A stretch of DNA of 64,000 bases, taken from the NCBI GenBank assembly GCA_021464245.1, contig JADCRB010000034.1, forward strand, positions 62,001 through 126,000, given 5' to 3'. The position numbers and the translations under genes are program-made. This stretch comes from Carallia brachiata (taxonomy: Eukaryota > Streptophyta > Magnoliopsida > Malpighiales > Rhizophoraceae). Under the pieces are notes generated by a model. That model saw only the letters and a list, made by a program, of their open reading frames with translations. It was not told the DNA's origin and searched no databases. Below are positions 23,838 to 34,629 of the stretch, piece by piece. How positions within the stretch are numbered: position 1 is the first letter of the stretch; each line of letters begins with the position of its first letter.

Positions 23838-23865
23838 GATTGGAAATGCTTGGATATCGTCCAAG

Positions 23866-23873
23866 TTTATATA
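23866..23873 (-). promoter_or_regulatory. TATA box of the eL27 gene
   Basis: TATATAAA on the minus strand, about 110 bases upstream of the eL27 ATG, between the two telo boxes. Confidence 0.6.
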
Positions 23874-23898
23874 CGGCCGTGAGTCTGCGTGTAGGTGG

Positions 23899-23907
23899 AA
23901 ACCCTAG
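23899..23907. promoter_or_regulatory. Second telo box (AAACCCTAG)
   Basis: Upstream of the TATA-like sequence of the eL27 promoter. Confidence 0.65.
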
Positions 23908-23959
23908 GGCCTAGGCGAATGCTGATCCCTAGTTTGGGTTGGGCTTTTATTATTTATTT

Positions 23960-23965
23960 TGGGCC
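23960..23965. promoter_or_regulatory. Site II-type motif TGGGCC
   Basis: TGGGCC, with related TGGGCT words nearby (23939-23944, 23980-23985). Combined telo box and site II motifs are the known signature of growth-linked plant promoters recognised by TCP factors. Confidence 0.6.
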
Positions 23966-24199
23966 AGTGCATTATTGGACTGGGCTCTGAATTCGCTAAA
24001 TAAGTTTTAGTTAGATAGTGCTTTCGTCCAATCTAGTTGTCAGGCCTTAAGCTAACAGTTTACTTTGCCCAGATTTAAATAAATACATATTCAGCCCACG
24101 GTTAGAAACCCATATTGAAATTGTTCATGGCCCACGTGCAGGGTGAAGAAATGGGCTTGTTCTAGCCAGCCTGTAGCGCAATTCCTCTCCACAAGCCCA

Positions 24200-25790
24200 A
24201 CTGAACGAACTTCGGTGCTCTACAAGTACATCGGTCAAGTTGGTATGGAAATGAATCTCAAATGCATAAATTCAAACACAATTGAACAGCGATTCGAGGA
24301 TTTATTTACTCGAGGATTAATGGATTATGGATGATATAAAAGAGATTGACTATGCAAATATGGGTAGGTGGGTACGCGAAAGACATTTAGTTAATTCAAT
24401 AATATTTAATGATTTATTTATTTTTAATTTTTTTAAATTTAATATACTATTCTCTATCTAACTGTACAGAGCGTACCTATTACGCTGATATCCATACATT
24501 TTCACTTAGATTTTCTGAATATGGAAATTCACTTGCAAGTTGAGTGGGAAATCAAGTTCAATCGCAACGGGTCAAAAAGAAAGATGTTTTTGTATGAAAT
24601 CAACCATTAATTTTACATTTATCTTTTTTTTTTTTTTTTGGAAAGAAATATTGTGACCACCAGCCACTTGATTTGGTGGTAACTCATTTAAATGTCAGTT
24701 CCAGTAACAGATGATCAAAACCCTTAATAATATAAAAGAAAGGATTAAATGCATCAACTCTCTCTCTCTCTCTCTCTTATATATTTATATATAAACTCCC
24801 TATGATTTCAATTTACATTCTTAGAACTTTATGATATCTGATTTTGACAATTAAAAACTTCCGTTATAATTTTACTAATCTTTGAACTTCTTTTTAATTC
24901 TAAAATTTTTTATAAAATCCAAATATTATGAGATTTATTTTTTTTGAGGCATCATAATTATTTTTATCTTTTTTATGAAGTTTTTCATAATTTATTTTTT
25001 TAATTTTTTCTGAAGTTATAAAAATGGAACCCCATAAAAATTCAAAAATTATAAATTCTAAAAAGGTTTTAAAAAAAATTAATCACAATGAATCAAAAAG
25101 ATTAAATCCTCACAATATTTGACTTTTGTAAAAATTTTTTACATTAAAAAAAGTTTTCAAATAATAAAATTATAATAGATGGTCTAAGTTGCCAAAATTA
25201 AAAACCACAAGAGTCTTATAATTTAAATTAAAATTACAAAGAGATAAAATGCAAAAGAGCTAACCCAAAAAGAAAAGGAAACTTCGTGAGTGATTGTTTG
25301 CAATTGTAGCAAACATTGATTTTGTAACGAGCCAGTAATCCCATTCGAAGCATATGATGTGAGGACTCGAAAATTTCTATCATGAACTTGGAAATATTTG
25401 TTTATTCTTGATTCAACATAATCGAATTGGGAGATTATCCCTCTCCACCATTTAAGCCAACTTGCTCTTCCTCATTATATGTTTTCGTTTATGTGATTTT
25501 ATTATTAATGGAAGATGGCGTCATCAAGAATTAATGAAAGAAATTGATGGTAATCCAATATCACAATCTACTCAAGGCACCAATCCAATGGCAACCCAAC
25601 CACAACAAAATAGTCAACAAACGAATCAATCACTATAAAGTATAGAAGTTTAGTTTTTTTTTTTTTGGTATACATCAACATAAAAATGAGTCAAAGGCAC
25701 ACATAAGTAGTCATAAGGTTCTAAAATTGAACTGATAATCTGTATCGGCTCCAAGAAGCTATAGAAGGAAACAGCAACGGCGGCCTGGAG
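24200..25790. other. Gene-free AT-rich stretch
   Basis: AT-rich spacer with a (CT)n run at about 24758-24777. No supported gene. The right end is the 3' flank of the CYSTM gene. Confidence 0.5.
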
Positions 25791-25805
25791 AATTCTGGCT
25801 TATTC

Positions 25806-26455
25806 TCAGAAGCAAGCGTCCAAGACACAACAGCAGCACAAGGCAGCACAGCTGTGAAGGTCATAAATACAGAATATTAATACATCATTGCTTCCTAATG
25901 AAGACAAATTATAAAACATATGTTCACTACCATATTGTTTTAATTGAATGGCACCTTAACATTAAATAACGCAAATTCACATGTATTATATATTTATTAC
26001 GTAATTATTGGGACATACATCTTATTTTAAAGTGTCCCGTTACGTAGGTAAAACAAAGAGGACTCGGAATAAATTTATAAATTTTTTTATACAATTAAAT
26101 AATTTATTTATATAATAAGACATTTAATTTCTACAACAAAAAAATATATAAAAAAATATTTTTAAATTTATTACAATAATTTAATATTTCATTATTAACA
26201 CTAATGTTTGAATAAAATTTCTTATCTATTTCGTGTCCTTTCTCTATTCGGTCGACCAATCTTTTCCCTATTTTAAAGGGGGTGGGACCCTTTGTTCTGC
26301 CTCATTGATTGAAGTCCATCAGTCAATGTGAATAATAAAAGATTTTTGATATAATTATACAGATGATATTATATTTATTGGATACATTATTGTCAATATG
26401 AATACGCCTCTTGCCCGTGTGACTCGGGGCCTATTGCCACCTAATAGAGCTTTGG

Positions 26456-26493
<38 letters not shown>

Positions 26494-27267
26494 ACCATCC
26501 CTTCCAGAAACCCTCGCCCCTGGATTTGGTCTCCACCGGAACAGGGTTTTGAGGATAGGATTGACCATCTCTGGTTGGGTAGCCAGCTGGAGGTGGTGCT
26601 GCATATGGAGCTGGTGCTGTTGATGGTGGAGGATATGCAACTGCAAAAGTTAAAAGCCAAAGAAATTAGCAATTGTTATGATCCACAGAGCATTAAACAC
26701 AAGATTAATCCAGAGAAAAATGGAAGAAACGCCTGCATGCTGCAAAATTATATAAGAAAGTATGGGAATCAGTAAAGGTCAATCTGTTGTTGTCGCTAAT
26801 TGTAATCCTGGACGTTCCCTCTTCATTAGTTGTGATCTTCCGAAAATTGAATTTAAGTCCAAACATCAAGTAATGTATTTAAATTTTTTGTTCCCGTATT
26901 GATCAAATTGAGCCACTCATTTTTTTTTTTTCCCTATTCAATTCTTGAATATGGGAGAACTTACTTCTATCACCCAATTAAAACATAAAGCATATATGCT
27001 ATGGGAAAATCACCCTGTCCCCTAAGTTTATCAATGGAAATTTACATCATGTTATCTGCATCATATGAACTACACTAGCAAAAACTTCGACCAACCAAAC
27101 GAGAAAAATGAAAACAGATTACCAAATTCAAAGCTTCCAATATCAGTTCCCTTCCCATACAGCATCCAACGAGCAAATAATAACAATCAATTTATCCCAA
27201 AGAACAGAAATTAAAGCAACAAGCTAAGTGGATATATGTCCATACCTGTAGCCTGACCTTGACTCAT
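25806..27267 (-). CDS. CYSTM-type cysteine-rich tail-anchored microprotein, three exons
   Basis: Exon 1 (27267-27246, 22 nt) encodes MSQGQAT. Exon 2 (26640-26496, 145 nt) encodes the P/Y-rich segment AYPPPSTAPAPYAAPPPAGY and ends VETKSRGEGFWKG. Exon 3 (25851-25806, 46 nt) gives CCAALCCCCVLDACF then TGA. Phases 1 and 2 match exactly and all splice sites are GT-AG, giving 70 residues. The proline/tyrosine N-terminus followed by a Cys-rich hydrophobic C-terminal helix ending LDACF defines the plant CYSTM family. These are membrane-attached stress-tolerance microproteins. Intron 1 is about 600 nt and intron 2 about 640 nt. A TATA box (27402) and G-boxes (27516, 27730) lie upstream, fitting stress or ABA control. 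No exon is long enough to be noticed as an ORF. Confidence 0.9.
26459..26490. repeat. (GA)16 microsatellite next to a 5' splice site
   Basis: About sixteen GA units starting five bases inside CYSTM intron 2 (the donor GTAAT occupies 26495-26491). On the transcript it reads as a pyrimidine (CU) run. Confidence 0.9.
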
Positions 27268-27401
27268 CTTTAAATAAAGCTCTCCACAAGAACAAACCCA
27301 CCAAGGAAATAAGCTGAACTCGAAAGTTTAGAATCAACTGCTAGCTAGAAACAATGATCTATCGGATAAAGATGCTTGCAGAGTTACAAAGAGACGTCCC
27401 A

Positions 27402-27409
27402 CTTATATA
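27402..27409 (-). promoter_or_regulatory. TATA box of the CYSTM gene
   Basis: TATATAAG-type sequence on the minus strand about 135 bases upstream of the CYSTM ATG. Confidence 0.6.
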
Positions 27410-27515
27410 TCCATAGAGAAGCGCGCATAAGAAAGTTTTGATACGCGTGAAAGAAGAAGATGGGTAGTTGCTTCCCCACCGGAAGAGCCTGCCCAAGAAT
27501 CGACGGCCGCACACG

Positions 27516-27523
27516 CCACGTGG
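27516..27523. promoter_or_regulatory. G-box/ABRE (CCACGTGG) upstream of the CYSTM gene
   Basis: Palindromic CCACGTGG about 110 bases upstream of the TATA-like box. A second CACGTG lies at 27730-27735. G-boxes with this flank bind bZIP and bHLH factors and act in ABA and stress responses. The link to this gene is inferred from position. Confidence 0.6.
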
Positions 27524-28948
27524 GAAGCATTGAAATAACTATTAAGTAAACGTCCAAAATTCAATTATTTTCTTGTTTTTTTTTCCCGTTTGAACTTTGA
27601 ACAACTATCCCATTATTGTCTGATCTAGTGTCTATCTGATACATCGACATCTGGGGATTGCTGTAAAGCGAAGATGAGAGATGAGAAGGCAAAAGTCTCC
27701 GTCATCAACCTAATTTGCTCTGCTTTTGACACGTGTTTCGGTTGCTTTGGTATAATTTTCTTCGGAAAATTTTCCAATCTTTGCTGACGGGATACTTTCA
27801 CCATTGCACCAATTGGAGACAAGAATCCTTACCCATTAAGCAAATTGTACCAAGATGATAACTTTTCTTATTGTCGCCATTATCTCGAGTCAGGCGGACA
27901 TTGCCCGTGAAATCAAAATTCTCCAGCTATAAGTTAGTCGATCAGCCACGGCATTCCTTTATCGGCGAAGATGTCCAATAATGATGTCGTAACAGCATTT
28001 TTAAACCGCCTGTAAATCCCAAAGAAGCGCCCATCCGTACTTATGTAACTCAACATTGGGAAGATCAGAACGATTTGTTGCCGCCATCGGCAGCAACTAT
28101 GGGTAGTAGGCAGAATGTCGAAATGGCAAAAATCGACATATCAAACTAATGACCCTGTTTTAGTCGAAGGTAATTAATCCAAACAGGAAATAATAAGATA
28201 ATCCCTTAAAGAAGAAACGACGTCGTTCATTTCAGGAGTCAACATTGACGCCTAAAGCCCAAAACAAGCAAGTTAGCGCGTCTAATCGGCTTCTTTCAAT
28301 TTGAATTGTTCTTTTCCTCCTCCGATAATTTAACACAAAATACCGGCAATGATTTACCATGTATTAGCTTGCAAAATATTTGTCTTCTAGGTTACACGTG
28401 TACATGTATATACACTTATATTTATACAAATATATAAATTTAAATGAATATTATTATTCAAAATATGATATAAATTATAATTTAAATTAAATTGTTGTTA
28501 TTAAAATAAATCTTATAATATATATATATATATAAAGTATATTTGAGACTTATAATATATATTAAATAAGTACTAATATTAAAAAATATACAATCTAAAT
28601 AAAAAAAAGAGTATAATTGGAAAAAAAAAAAATCCCTCCTCTCCGTGCCTTTCTTTTGAAATTTGTTATTAAAAAAAAAAAAAGAAAGGAGATGGCCTGA
28701 GATGGCCGACAGGCCATCAAATCATGCCCATCATCATCATTCTTTTTTTATTTTAAATTAATATAAAAAATCACTAATTTTACTTTAAATAACAAATTTA
28801 TTACTAATTTTATAAAATAACAATTTATTTTATAAATTTTTTCGTAACAAATCTACTACACTGTAAAATTTTTTAAATAAAATTTATCTATTTTAATAAT
28901 ATGATATTAATTTATATGATTATCGAAATAAATATACTTATATAAAAG

Positions 28949-29448
28949 GATATACATTTATTTAGTACCAAACATTTAAGGTTTTTTTCATTTAAATTCT
29001 AAACCTTTTTAAAATTTCATTTCAGTTCTAAACATTTTGATTTTACTCCAAATCAGTCATTCCGTTAGTTAAACCGTTAAAAATTACTGTTGACTAATGA
29101 AATTTTTTTTTAAAATGTAAAATATATAATTTAAATTTTTTGTTATTAAATGCTTGTATTTTACTCTCAAATAGTAACATGTAAGTTAAAATTTTGAATT
29201 TTTTTATTTTTATTTTTATTTTTTTGAAGATTACACAGCGTATTTCATTTAACTGGTGAATTAAAATAATATATTTTATCTTTTTAAAAAACTTTTCGTT
29301 AGTCAACAGGTAATTTTTAACGATTTGACTAACGGAATGACTAATTTGGAACAAAATCAAAAAATTTAGGACTGAAATGAAATCTCAAAAAGTTTTAGAA
29401 CTTAAATAACAAAAAACTAAAGATTTAGAACTAAATAAATGTATATCC
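28949..29448. repeat. Foldback/MITE element with about 170-bp inverted repeats
   Basis: The ends 'ggatatacatttatttagt' (28949 on) and 'actaaataaatgtatatcc' (to 29448) are inverted copies. The inversion continues inward through 'ctaaac-tttt', 'cattccgttagt' and 'gttgact' blocks to about 29100 and 29290. The similarity may extend outward over a 'ttatata' flank. The AT-rich centre has no ORF of interest. Its organisation matches that at 18-515. Confidence 0.8.
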
Positions 29449-30423
29449 CTTTATATAAATAGGTTATCAAAACTTTCAGATTTTGTTTATATATAAAATT
29501 TTTAGGTGTTAGATTTGTTATAAAAAAATTTAAAAAGAGATAAATTATTAATTTTTAAAGTTAATGCTAAATTTCTTATTTTAAGTAAAATTGATAATAT
29601 TTTTATATATTAACTCTTTTATTTTTTTATTTTTTCAAACTTTGTCTTTTACATGATCTTAATATGTTCGATATGTATCCGAAATCTATTATTTTTTAAT
29701 TTATGTTTACGGCACATTTTATCCTGTCAAATATATATCCGTATTACATCTACACATAACATATCTACATTTAACACGGGTCTGACACGCACACTTCACT
29801 AAAACAGATATATCCATGCATCTTGTTTGTCTGTTTCAATATGCGTGCCCACGACTCCGCGTGGAATTGGCCAATGTATCCTAGAAAACTTGAAAATTCA
29901 AAAGCTTGCGCGAATTTACCTATTCGGGAAGTCATCCTCGTAAGCACAGCGTTACTCTACTTTAAAATTTTTAGAAAAATTTCGGAAATAAGCCAAAAGT
30001 TCGACCATTAGATTTTTAGGTACAGAGGAGACCAGAGATTTTTAGGTATAATAAAAGTTTTAGAGATGAAAGAGACACTGAATAATTAATAGATATTATT
30101 GAATTAATTATATATTTTTTTATATGTTTAATTAAATATGTATATGTAATCAAAGTTTTATAAATATCTGTAACCGCTCTTTATTTAATGCTTTACATAG
30201 AGGTAATGATGGACGGAATTTCAATCAGACGAGTCGCTGTCCCAGCTATTGGTTACTAACAAAGTGACATATCTGTGTTCCAGTGCCAAATTTTGCGGAG
30301 GTATGTTAAATTTTGATTCCAACATAACTGCGGTGAAATGCTTCAAGATATGAGTAAATAATGAACACAATGACCCCAGAAGAATATGAGATGACCTCAC
30401 CTTCGTATCATTCTTAGAGAGTG

Positions 30424-31152
30424 TTTGGGTTAGTGCTTAGGAAAGTCTATTTATATTTTATTGTAAAAAAATAAGGAGATTAGTGTTTAATTAATTTTAT
30501 TGAGTTACTGTTTAATTTTATTTATTTCTTTATATAAGATCCTAAAAGTAATTAATTAAAAAGTAATTCGAAATTACTTTTTACTTCATTTTAAGTTACT
30601 TTTCAATTTTGAATATTAATAATAATTTATATAAACTAAAATACTCTCAAAAAATATTTAGACCAATTTATTATTTTTTTATTTACCATTTGAATATGAT
30701 TTATTAGTTGTTATTCAATTTCATCAATATTTATATGAACGAAACACTTTTATTTTTTAAAAATTCTTAAATATTTTTTTAATTCAAATTTTCATTAATA
30801 TTGATGCTTTAAAAAATATTTTAAATATTATATTTTTTAGTATCTAGCAAATATTAATATTTTTTTAAAAAATAAAAATTAAGTAAAAAAATTCTCAATA
30901 TTATTAATAGAATATATATTCTAAAAATAAAAATTATAAAACATAGAGATAATTGTATTAATATAATGCATTAATTTAAATTAAATGTTCAAATCAGTTA
31001 TTTAATTATTCAACAGTAACAGTAAGTATAAAATTAATCAAACACTTTATTAGTTTTTTCAGCAATCAGTAATAGACAACAATAATTAACAATTAACAAT
31101 CAATAACATTAACTAACAACAACAATATCAAATAAGCAAACCAAACAGATCC
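30424..31152. repeat. 730-bp AT-rich MITE-like element, copy 1
   Basis: The left end 'gtgtttggg' and right end 'ccaaacag' form a short inverted pair. The interior shares an ordered series of blocks with 49217-49905 in the same orientation, including 'aatattaataataatttatataaacta' and 'caatatttatat-aa'. No coding capacity. It is probably a non-autonomous DNA transposon. Confidence 0.7.
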
Positions 31153-32298
31153 TTATTAATAAAAGAAAAAGATAGTGACTTTCAAATTCTCTATTTAGCT
31201 AGCAATCTTGATCGAATGGAAGCATCCAATCTAGTCATTTTATGTTTCAACATTTAACCCAAAACTTTCCACGAGGAACCCTACAGCGTCTCCTTCTTGG
31301 AAAGGAGATGAGAATCCTAATCGTAACAATAATGCGAATTACCCATGAAGTTCTACAGTCTTTAAATTCAACGTTTAATAAGTTCACGGTGCCATGGTCA
31401 AACTGACCTTTTTTTTTTCCATTACTCTGGCCAAACCTGATAATCAAACTTCAAAAAGAACTCGGGGAAAATACATTGACGTCTGTCCACAGCACATGAT
31501 TTTGGACACGAGAAATGACATAAGAAATAGTCATCAACGCAGGCTTATCCTAAACATTTCAAAAAGGCCAGATTAGAATTTTGCCTAATAATTCACCACA
31601 AAACTCGGGTTGTTTCCCACAGTTCATCTTTTTCGTTCTAAAGTTATTCAATTCCCCTATTTCTGACAAGCAGGCTGTACAAGCCAATAAACAAAAAGTT
31701 GGGCAAATCTTCTGGCCACATCGTGGACAAATGTTCCTAGTCATCATCAAGAACAGTGGAAGCTGTGATTATAACATCTCAATGCTTCAAGGAATACAGG
31801 TTATTTTAAATATGATTTCAATAGAGAAGACAGGAAAAATATTGCTGTACTTCGAGTTCATATACATTCTTAAGTATCCTTAGTCATCACACACAAATTT
31901 TGATCAACAACACTGTCCTCTGATCGATTCAACTGTCACTCAATGAGAAGTTCCCGCATAATACCAGCAAATACAATTAACTGAGCGGCATAAATGTAAA
32001 CTATGCATCATTAAATTGAGAATCGTCTGGATAGAGTTGATATGATGCTATGCACGAATTCCAGATTGCGAGTTCTCTAGGAATAATTGGTGGATCTTGA
32101 AACACATGTTTCAGGGGAGAGATACAAAGATATGCCAAATATCCAAAGTTACGAAATGCACACGCATTACTGTTCAGCAAGGAATGAGAATTAGTGTTTT
32201 GTTTATTAGTGCCGCAAAAAAGGTAATTGCCTTATTTCTCAGAGATGCAACTAGCTTGAAATCATGCATATGAAATGAAAAATTATCTTTTGAAACCT

Positions 32299-32841
32299 TT
32301 ATTTGTCTGCTGCACTCATTTGCTGCTTTGCTCTGCGAACACAGTCATAGTAGCTCTTCGTAAAAGGGGCACATTTCAGGATATCATTACTGAATTCCTT
32401 GTAGCAGGCTCGACAAGCATCATAATCAGCCAAACAGGGCATAGGCTTCTGGTATGGAAGTTTGAACTCCTTGTCATGAAGATCCTTGGCTTTCTCTATT
32501 ACTTGTTTTGCCATGTTATCTTCCTGCTTCTGCAGCTTCTCCAGAACTCTTTCACTCTCTTGAATAGCGGATCGGATGGCATCTAACTCTGTGTTTACGG
32601 GCTGCAATGGTGGTGGGTTTACTGGCAAGTACAACGGAGGCTGAACTGGCCATTCTGGAGCAGTTGCTCTTTGTTTTTCAGAATCAAGATAAAGCTTCTT
32701 ATCATGCACCTTGGTTTGGGGTTTAGATGGCTCTCGTGGTATCTTTGGTCTACTTTTCTTTGTTTTCTTCTTCGACTTCTCACCATCATTAACAAGCTGG
32801 CTGACAAGGTCAGCACTGATCTGAATCGAAAAATCACCCAT
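32299..32841 (-). CDS. Twin-CX9C (CHCH) coiled-coil protein, MIC19/CHCHD3-like C-terminus
   Basis: 180-residue protein beginning MGDFSIQISADLV. A basic, proline-containing region (about 25-50, KSKKKTKKSRPKIP) is followed by a coiled coil (about 83-130, ELDAIRSAIQESERVLEKLQ). The C-terminal CHCH module has cysteines at 136, 146, 157 and 167 spaced CX9C-X10-CX9C, with an extra Cys at 143, and ends YDCVRRAKQQM. This layout (N-terminal variable part, coiled coil, CHCH with YXXC...AKQ) resembles MIC19/MIC25 of the mitochondrial cristae-organising complex. MIA40-dependent import into the intermembrane space is inferred. The start is Met 32841, directly after acceptor GGCAG/T of a 5' UTR intron. The identity as a plant MIC19 counterpart is plausible but not proven. 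Confidence 0.82.
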   Translation of the reverse strand: MGDFSIQISADLVSQLVNDGEKSKKKTKKSRPKIPREPSKPQTKVHDKKLYLDSEKQRATAPEWPVQPPLYLPVNPPPLQPVNTELDAIRSAIQESERVLEKLQKQEDNMAKQVIEKAKDLHDKEFKLPYQKPMPCLADYDACRACYKEFSNDILKCAPFTKSYYDCVRRAKQQMSAADK

Positions 32842-33080
32842 ACTGCCAAATGCCCCAAAATTACCTGACAATTCATAAGAAACAAACTTTGATGGACCAA
32901 AAAGGCAAACTTTCATCACGCATTTTTAGCAAATTTTTTCCCTTTAGTCCTTGAATAGAGGTAGACTCACAAAAAAAAAAAAAAAAACTCTTCCAAGATT
33001 TTTTTTTTTTTTAAAAAAAAAAACCCTAAAATGGAAAGAGGCAAGCAGCCAAGTTGATCATGTTCTTCATAATCCACCAA

Positions 33081-33115
33081 AACAAATAAATAAATAAATA
33101 AATAAATAAATAAAA
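33081..33115. repeat. (AAAT)n microsatellite
   Basis: About eight AAAT/AAATA units in the 5' UTR intron of the CHCH gene. Confidence 0.9.
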
Positions 33116-33459
33116 ATAAAAACGTAAAAATGTTTCATATTCAGGTTAAATTTTGCCGAGGCAACCCAGCCACCGTTCCCGTAATCGACGATTAAGCAAT
33201 CTTGAAGACAGCTTGAAATTAACAAAAAACTCAAACAAATCAGCGACTAAATATCTACTAAATTAGCTAACAACGCTGCGCAGATCAATAAATTATCAAA
33301 ATCAAATTCGCGTCCGTGAGATAGAAAAACACCGAAATTTTGTGGTTAGGTAATCGGATTTACAATATGTGAACGCATTGATACACAAAAGTACACAACA
33401 CGCGCGCGCACACAGAAAAAAGATGAACACAAAGGTATTAAATGAGCTGAGGGACTTAC

Positions 33460-33560
33460 CTAGCGATACTGATCGAAGGAAATTTTAGACGGAATTAGAA
33501 GACCTGCGTATCGCCCGCTAGGGATTCAGGAGTGCAAGAAGCAGTGGACACACACAGAGA
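33460..33560 (-). other. 5' UTR exon of the CHCH gene
   Basis: Minus-strand donor GCTAG/GTAAGT at 33460/33459 pairs with acceptor TTTGGCAG before TATGGGTG at 32842. The upstream end is estimated from the TATA-like 'TATATTTTTTATA' and telo-like AAACCCTATA at about 33571-33590. Confidence 0.55.
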
Positions 33561-33578
33561 AAGACAGGGCAGACTATA

Positions 33579-33588
33579 AAAAATATAG
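33579..33588. promoter_or_regulatory. Telo-like motif (AAACCCTATA, minus strand) in the CHCH gene promoter
   Basis: AAACCCTATA on the minus strand next to a TATA-like run, upstream of the UTR exon. Fits a housekeeping promoter. Confidence 0.45.
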
Positions 33589-33599
33589 GGTTTTTGCAT

Positions 33600-34560
33600 T
33601 TGCGACCTGCTAGGTTGCTTTTCCCAACCGAGAACAGAGAAAAAAAAAACAATGTTTTTTAAAACTTTTTTAACCTTGGGTTTTTTTTTTTAATTAAAAG
33701 TCTGAACATTTTTAAGTGTTTTTATTTACCTTAACAAGTTTATCGAGAGATAAATTACAGTTATTTTCTTCCTTTATATTTTACATTCTATATAGTTTAT
33801 TTTAAAGATTATAATTTTTTTTGACTACAAAAATAAATTATTATAAATATATTAATTATTGAATCTGTAAATTAAAAATAGAGTAATTCTCGTGTATATA
33901 TCTTATTCAATATAATTTATAAGAAGGGATCCACTACATAAGAACTGTTTGGTCTGAGTAGCCCTCTCAGACTAACTACAATAATTATCAAATTTAAAAC
34001 TAACCCGTATAAATATAATTAAATTAGTGGTCAAAAAAAGACATTACCTTAAACATGTGATTACTGACACTCTAATTTAAGTTTTAAGGAAAAAAAGATT
34101 GTTGAATTACACTCCTAAATTACAAGCGGTGAATCTAACTTTTCGATTTTTAAAGAAAAAATTTAAACTCTTATTCCTCAGTGGTCAGTCAACGGACTAT
34201 TTTAACTTGTTGAACTGAGGATTTCGGTGACAGTTAACTTTTTTTTTTAAAAAAAAAAAGATAAAAAGATTTGTTTGCAAACTGGGTTAAACCAAACGGT
34301 TAGGCCCAATGTTTAAGATGAGATGGGCGTGACTCAGCCCACAATTTATACAGACGGTCTTTATCTAAAGCGTCATAGAGTTTGGGTCGGTCCTCGATCA
34401 AGCCCATAATTGAATAATAGAATTGTCTTTATTAATTAAAAAAAATCTAAAGCTTTAATTTTGGCTCGAAATTCGAAAATGCACATTTTTTTTTTCCATT
34501 TCATGCTCTCTCTCTCTCTCTCTGGTTTTCTTTTTTTTTTGTTTCTCCTTTTCCTCTCCT
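33600..34560. other. Gene-free AT-rich spacer
   Basis: No coding region seen. A (TC)n run lies at about 34506-34523 near the 3' end of the GAUT gene. Confidence 0.5.
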
Positions 34561-34629
34561 TTCCTTTTTGGTTGTCGCTGTTGTTCTCTTTACTCATAGT
34601 CCGGTGAAGTAGACACCACTCTATTGGTT

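Larger units (their letters stand above)
27740..32290. other. Long gene-free, repeat-rich stretch
   Basis: Contains the foldback element at 28949-29448 and the 730-bp AT-rich element at 30424-31152. The rest is AT-rich spacer. Short ORFs (27625-27822, 29823-30011, 31581-31883) lack recognisable features. The right end is the 3' flank of the CHCH gene. Confidence 0.5.
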
